From Paraburkholderia bryophila (lineage in GTDB: Bacteria; Pseudomonadota; Gammaproteobacteria; Burkholderiales; Burkholderiaceae): DNA of 64,000 nt. The stretch is from NCBI RefSeq assembly GCF_013409255.1, contig NZ_JACCAS010000001.1:1054001-1118000 (forward strand), written 5' to 3'. The notes beneath the pieces were generated by a model, which was not told the origin of the DNA, did no database searches, and saw only the letters and a list, made by a program, of their open reading frames with translations. The position numbers were made by a program, and so were the translations under genes. Below, in pieces: positions 59,940 through 64,000 of this stretch. How positions within the stretch are numbered: position 1 is the stretch's first letter; every line of letters begins with the position of its first letter.

Positions 59940-61370
59940 TTACATGTTCAGCGCGCGCTTGTCCACGGCCAGAGCCGCTTCGCGCATGACTTCCGACAAC
60001 GACGGGTGCGGATGGCAAATGCGGCCGATATCTTCCGACGCCGCCTTGAATTCCATCGCCACCACGGCTTCCGCGATCAGGTCCGATGCGTTGGCCGAGA
60101 TGATGTGCACGCCGAGCAGTTCGTCGGTCTTCGCGTCGGCGATCATCTTGACGAAACCTTCCGCCTTGTTGATGCCGAGCGCGCGGCCGTTCGCCATGAA
60201 CGGGAACTGGCCCGTCTTGACTTCGCGGCCTTCCGCCTTCAGTTGCTGTTCGGTCTTGCCGACCCACGCGATTTCCGGTTCGGTGTAGATCACCCACGGA
60301 ATGCAGTTGTAGTCGATATGCGGCTTCTGACCGTCGATGATCTCGGCCACCAGCACGCCTTCGTCTTCCGCCTTGTGCGCGAGCATCGGGCCACGCACCA
60401 CGTCGCCGATCGCGTACACGTTCGGCACCGCCGTCGCGCAGTGGTCGTTGACGTCGATGAAGCCGCGCTCGTTGGCCTTCAGGCCGATCGCTTCGAGGCC
60501 GAGGTTGTCGGTGTTCGGCACGCGGCCGATCGAAACGATCAGGCGGTCGGCTTCAAGCGATTGCGCGTTGCCGTCCTTGTCCGTGTAAGCGATCGTGACA
60601 TTCTTGTCCGTTGCCTTGATTTCGCCGACCTTCACGCCGACGTGAATGTCCAGACCCTGCTTCTTGAACTGCTTGGCGGCTTCTTTAGCCAGCGACTGGT
60701 CAGCCGCGCCGAGGAATTCCGGCAGCGCTTCGAGCACGGTCACGTCCGCGCCCAGACGACGCCACACCGAACCGAGTTCCAGACCGATCACGCCGGCGCC
60801 GATCACGGCCAGCTTCTTCGGCACGGTGTCGAACGTCAGTGCGCCTTCGTTGTCGGCGACGATCCTGTTGTCGACCGGAATGCCCGGCAGATGACGCGCC
60901 TTCGAACCCGTGGCGATGATCACGTTCTTTGCCGTGACGACTTCCGTCTCGCCTTCGCCGCTCACTTCGATCTGCACGCCGGCGTCCGTCTTGCCGGTGA
61001 ACTTGCCGTGACCCTTGAGCCACGTGATCTTGTTCTTGCGGAACAGGAATTCGATACCCTTGGTCATCTTCTCGACGATGCTTTCCTTGCGGGCCAGCAT
61101 CTTCGCGATGTCGACCTTGACGTTTTCCACGGAGATGCCGTGGTCGCCCAGGTGATGCGATGCGTTTTCAAATTCTTCCGACGACGCGAGCAACGCCTTC
61201 GACGGAATGCAACCCACGTTCAGGCACGTGCCGCCGAGCTTCAGCGTGCCGGCCGGGTTCTTCCACTTCTCGATACACGCGACGGTCTTGCCGAGCTGCG
61301 CTGCGCGGATGGCGGCGATATAACCGCCGGGGCCTGCGCCGATCACGACGACGTCAAATTCTTTGGACAT
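59940..61370 (-). CDS. lpdA: Dihydrolipoyl dehydrogenase (E3 of 2-oxoglutarate dehydrogenase)
   Basis: The 476-residue FAD-dependent disulfide reductase re-oxidises the lipoyl groups of the E2 subunit and makes NADH. The FAD site is [20 protein letters not shown], the redox disulfide [13 protein letters not shown] and the NAD site [18 protein letters not shown]. The C-terminal His-Glu pair lies in CHPHPSLSE. Start at 61370 after GAAAGGATTG; the in-frame upstream extension is not needed. It is the last gene of the sucA-odhB-lpdA operon. Confidence 0.98.
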   Translation of the reverse strand: MSKEFDVVVIGAGPGGYIAAIRAAQLGKTVACIEKWKNPAGTLKLGGTCLNVGCIPSKALLASSEEFENASHHLGDHGISVENVKVDIAKMLARKESIVEKMTKGIEFLFRKNKITWLKGHGKFTGKTDAGVQIEVSGEGETEVVTAKNVIIATGSKARHLPGIPVDNRIVADNEGALTFDTVPKKLAVIGAGVIGLELGSVWRRLGADVTVLEALPEFLGAADQSLAKEAAKQFKKQGLDIHVGVKVGEIKATDKNVTIAYTDKDGNAQSLEADRLIVSIGRVPNTDNLGLEAIGLKANERGFIDVNDHCATAVPNVYAIGDVVRGPMLAHKAEDEGVLVAEIIDGQKPHIDYNCIPWVIYTEPEIAWVGKTEQQLKAEGREVKTGQFPFMANGRALGINKAEGFVKMIADAKTDELLGVHIISANASDLIAEAVVAMEFKAASEDIGRICHPHPSLSEVMREAALAVDKRALNM

Positions 61371-61516
61371 GACAATCCTTTCGATGGCGGAACGGCGCGC
61401 GGCCACGCTTCGAGGCGCGCGGCGTTCCTGTGCTGCGGAATGCTGGAAAGACGTAGTGCTTAGATGGCGTCGACTTGTGCGATGACAAGCCGACGCCGGC
61501 CCAACCCGACGCGTGC

Positions 61517-62794
61517 TTACAGGTCGAGCAACAGACGAGCCGGATCTTCCAGCGCGTCTTTCATGGCCACCAGCGACAGCACCGCTTCGCGACCGTCGAT
61601 GATGCGGTGGTCGTACGACAGCGCCAGGTAGTTCATCGGGCGGATCACGATCTGGCCGTTTTCGACCACAGCGCGTTCCTTGGTGGCGTGCACGCCGAGA
61701 ATCGCGGATTGCGGCGGGTTGATGATCGGGGTCGACAGCATCGAACCGAACACACCACCGTTCGAGATCGAGAACGTACCGCCGGTCATTTCGTCGATCG
61801 ACAGCTTCCCGTCTTTCGCTTTCTGACCGAATTCGGCGATCTTCTTCTCGATTTCAGCGAGGCTCAGCTGATCTGCATTGCGCAGGATCGGCACCACCAG
61901 GCCACGCGGCGAACCGACCGCGATACCAATGTCGAAGTAGCCGTGATAGACGATGTCGTTGCCGTCGATCGACGCGTTCACCAGCGGGTACTTCTTCAGC
62001 GCGTGAACCGCCGCCTTGACGAAGAACGACATGAAGCCGAGCTTCACGCCATGTTCTTTTTCGAACTTGTCTTTGTACTTGTTGCGCAGGTCCATCACCG
62101 GAGCCATGTTCACTTCGTTGAACGTGGTCAGGATGGCGTTGGTTTGCTGCGACTCGAGCAGACGTTCGGCGATCCGTGCGCGCAGACGCGACATCGGCAC
62201 GCGTTGTTCCGGGCGGTCCTTCAGCCACTGGTCGGCCGAGGCCGGGCCCTTGACTTCCGGCAGCGACGGCTTGGCCGCCTTCGGTGCGGCAGCGGCCGGA
62301 GCCGGTGCGGCCTTGGCAGCCGGGGCGCCGGCGGTCAGCACGTCGCCCTTGGTGATGCGGCCGTCGCGGCCCGTGCCGGCGACGTCGCCCGACGACAGAC
62401 CCTTCTCCGCCATCAGCTTGCCGGCAGCCGGCGAAGCAGCGGTGTTCGCACCCGTTGCGGAGGCGGCTTGTGCGGCCGGAGCAGCGGCTTGTGCCGGTTC
62501 AGCAACCGGAGCCGGCTTCACTTCGGCTTCGACGGCAGCGGCGCCAGCCTTGCCTTCGGTGTCGATCTTCGCGATCACCTGATCGGCGGCGACGATGTCG
62601 CCGTCGTTCGAGATGATTTGCGCGAGCACGCCGGCTGCGGGTGCCGGCACTTCGAGCACGACCTTGTCGGTCTCGATTTCGATGAGAATTTCGTCGATGG
62701 CGACAGCCTCGCCGGGCTTCTTCTTCCACTGCAGCATCGTGGCTTCCGAGACCGACTCGGACAGCTGGGGAACCTTGACTTCAACAATAGCCAT
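61517..62794 (-). CDS. odhB: Dihydrolipoyllysine succinyltransferase (E2 of 2-oxoglutarate dehydrogenase)
   Basis: The 425-residue protein has one lipoyl domain (residues 1-75, lipoylated Lys in [10 protein letters not shown]). An Ala/Pro linker, a subunit-binding domain ([20 protein letters not shown], about 120-155) and a second Ala/Pro linker follow. The catalytic domain has [16 protein letters not shown] and the active-site [13 protein letters not shown]. It transfers succinyl groups to CoA in the TCA cycle. It lies between sucA and lpdA in the standard order. Confidence 0.98.
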   Translation of the reverse strand: MAIVEVKVPQLSESVSEATMLQWKKKPGEAVAIDEILIEIETDKVVLEVPAPAAGVLAQIISNDGDIVAADQVIAKIDTEGKAGAAAVEAEVKPAPVAEPAQAAAPAAQAASATGANTAASPAAGKLMAEKGLSSGDVAGTGRDGRITKGDVLTAGAPAAKAAPAPAAAAPKAAKPSLPEVKGPASADQWLKDRPEQRVPMSRLRARIAERLLESQQTNAILTTFNEVNMAPVMDLRNKYKDKFEKEHGVKLGFMSFFVKAAVHALKKYPLVNASIDGNDIVYHGYFDIGIAVGSPRGLVVPILRNADQLSLAEIEKKIAEFGQKAKDGKLSIDEMTGGTFSISNGGVFGSMLSTPIINPPQSAILGVHATKERAVVENGQIVIRPMNYLALSYDHRIIDGREAVLSLVAMKDALEDPARLLLDL

Positions 62795-62938
62795 TATGAA
62801 TATCCTGAATACGTATCGGGTGACGGCGCGGGGAACGACGACCGCCTGCGAACCATGCCTGCCGTTTGTGAACTTTCGTTAGTTCAGAGAAGGCGGCACG
62901 GGAAAGCGCACTGCGCTTTCCCGGTTCGTCTGTTTTGC

Positions 62939-64000
62939 TTATTTAGCGATCGACGAGCTCTTGAGACGGCCGAACGCGCCTTCGACCAGCGCCTTCTGCT
63001 GCTCGTAGTGCTTCGCGTAGTAGCCGACTGCCGGCGAGGCCGAAGCCGGACGGCCGCTGTACGCCAGCTTCTGCCCGTCCTTCATGCCTTCCTTCAGGTG
63101 ATGCTCGATGTAGAACCACGGGCCTTGATTCTGCGGCTCGTCCTGCACCCAGACCACTTCGGTCGCGTTGTCGTACTTCTTCATTTCCGATTCGAACTGC
63201 TTGTGCGCGAACGGATAGAGCTGTTCGATACGGAGGATCGCGACGTCGTACTGCTTCGCTTCGCGGCGATGCGCGACGAGGTCGTAATACACGCGGCCCG
63301 AGCAGGCCACCACGCGCTTGACCTTCTTCGCGTCGACGGCTTCGTCCACTTCGCCGATGATCGGCTGGAACGCGCCCTTCGCGAGTTCCGACAGATCCGA
63401 CACCGCTTCCTTGTGGCGCAGCAGCGACTTCGGCGTCGCGACGATCAGCGGCTTGCGGAACAGGCGGATCATCTGACGGCGCAACAGATGGAAAATCTGC
63501 GCCGGCGTGGTCGGTTGAACGACCTGCATGTTGTGATCCGCGCACAGTTGCAGGAAACGCTCGATACGTGCCGACGAGTGTTCCGGACCCTGGCCTTCAT
63601 AGCCGTGCGGCAGGAGCATAGTGAGACCCGACACGCGGCCCCACTTCACTTCGCCCGACGAGATGAACTGGTCGATCACGACTTGCGCGCCGTTCACGAA
63701 GTCGCCGAACTGCGCTTCCCACGCGACGAACGTATTCGGTTCAGCGGTCGAGTAGCCATACTCGAAACCGAGCACCGCTTCTTCCGACAGCACCGAGTCG
63801 ATCACGTTGAACTTCGCCTGACCTTCGGCAATGTTCTGCAGCGGCACGTACGTGCCGTCGTTCCAGCGTTCGCGGTTCTGATCGTGCAGCACCGAGTGAC
63901 GGTGCGTGAACGTGCCGCGGCCCGAGTCCTGACCGGTCAGGCGCACGGCGTAACCGGACGCGACCAGCGACGCGAATGCCAGGTGCTCGCCCATACCCCA
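62939..64000 (-). CDS. sucA: 2-oxoglutarate dehydrogenase E1, C-terminal part (runs off the right edge)
   Basis: About 353 C-terminal residues are present; the full enzyme is about 940-950, so the start lies beyond the window. Recognisable parts are MGEHLAFASLVASGYAVRLT, DSGRGTFTHRHSVLHDQ and FVAWEAQFGDFVNGAQVVID (transketolase-like pyrimidine-binding domain). The C-terminal LIVATPKSLLRHKEAVSDL and EVVWVQDEPQNQGPWFYIEHHL are also intact. It is the thiamine-diphosphate E1 that decarboxylates 2-oxoglutarate. It heads the sucA-odhB-lpdA operon. Confidence 0.97.
   Translation of the reverse strand, partial: WGMGEHLAFASLVASGYAVRLTGQDSGRGTFTHRHSVLHDQNRERWNDGTYVPLQNIAEGQAKFNVIDSVLSEEAVLGFEYGYSTAEPNTFVAWEAQFGDFVNGAQVVIDQFISSGEVKWGRVSGLTMLLPHGYEGQGPEHSSARIERFLQLCADHNMQVVQPTTPAQIFHLLRRQMIRLFRKPLIVATPKSLLRHKEAVSDLSELAKGAFQPIIGEVDEAVDAKKVKRVVACSGRVYYDLVAHRREAKQYDVAILRIEQLYPFAHKQFESEMKKYDNATEVVWVQDEPQNQGPWFYIEHHLKEGMKDGQKLAYSGRPASASPAVGYYAKHYEQQKALVEGAFGRLKSSSIAK

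Overview
The window looks like part of the main chromosome of a Burkholderiaceae beta-proteobacterium, most probably Paraburkholderia or Burkholderia. The base composition is very GC-rich, with long spurious reading frames on both strands. The sucA-odhB-lpdA order next to zapE, a Flp/Tad pilus locus beside an hfq2-like gene, DUF2968 and DUF3613 genes, and OmpC-type porins are all familiar from that group. This assignment rests on recalled gene content, not on a database search.

Layout. 1-3.4 kb: a HigB-type toxin at the left edge (antitoxin cut off) and two divergent GT4 glycosyltransferases. 3.5-8.6 kb: housekeeping genes rpiA, rlmB and rnr, then two near-identical tRNA-Leu(CAG) genes, each with its own sigma70-type promoter and terminator. 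8.7-17 kb: a probable catabolic operon on the minus strand (BKACE/DUF849, MFS transporter, quinone oxidoreductase, TauD/TfdA dioxygenase, alpha/beta hydrolase, Rieske ferredoxin, then a porin and a BON protein) with a divergent AraC-type regulator. 17-20 kb: a CLC-family channel and an MFS carboxylate-type transporter. 20.4-31 kb: a fatty-acid block with a TetR/PsrA-like regulator, FadE, a two-domain FabG-like reductase, MaoC hydratase, thiolase, FadD and a DUF1571 protein. 31-37.3 kb: a VAO/PCMH-type flavoprotein with a small Tat-exported neighbour, an ECF sigma/anti-sigma pair, small secreted proteins and an Hfq-family protein with a long tail.

37.5-51.4 kb: a complete-looking Tad (tight adherence) pilus locus on the minus strand: flp, tadV, tadE, rcpC/cpaB, rcpA, tadZ, tadA, tadB, tadC, tadD, DUF3613, tadG. 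It is followed by a sigma54 enhancer-binding protein and a DUF2968 gene. 52-58 kb, divergent from it: two paralogous Gly/Ser/Thr-rich repetitive lipoproteins, a TpsB (FhaC/ShlB)-type outer-membrane transporter and a DUF2147 protein. 58.1-64 kb: an isolated transposase-like domain gene, zapE, then lpdA, odhB and the C-terminal part of sucA running off the right edge.

Most interesting signal. The 657-bp region between flp and the first repetitive lipoprotein carries a near-consensus sigma54 promoter facing the lipoprotein. A weaker sigma54-like site faces flp, and a cluster of GTTACG/CGTAAC repeats lies between them. Together with the sigma54 activator encoded at the end of the tad operon, this suggests one divergent surface-structure regulon: a Tad pilus plus a TpsB transporter whose neighbours are repetitive lipoproteins and not a classical TpsA adhesin. 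The export role of that transporter is inference.
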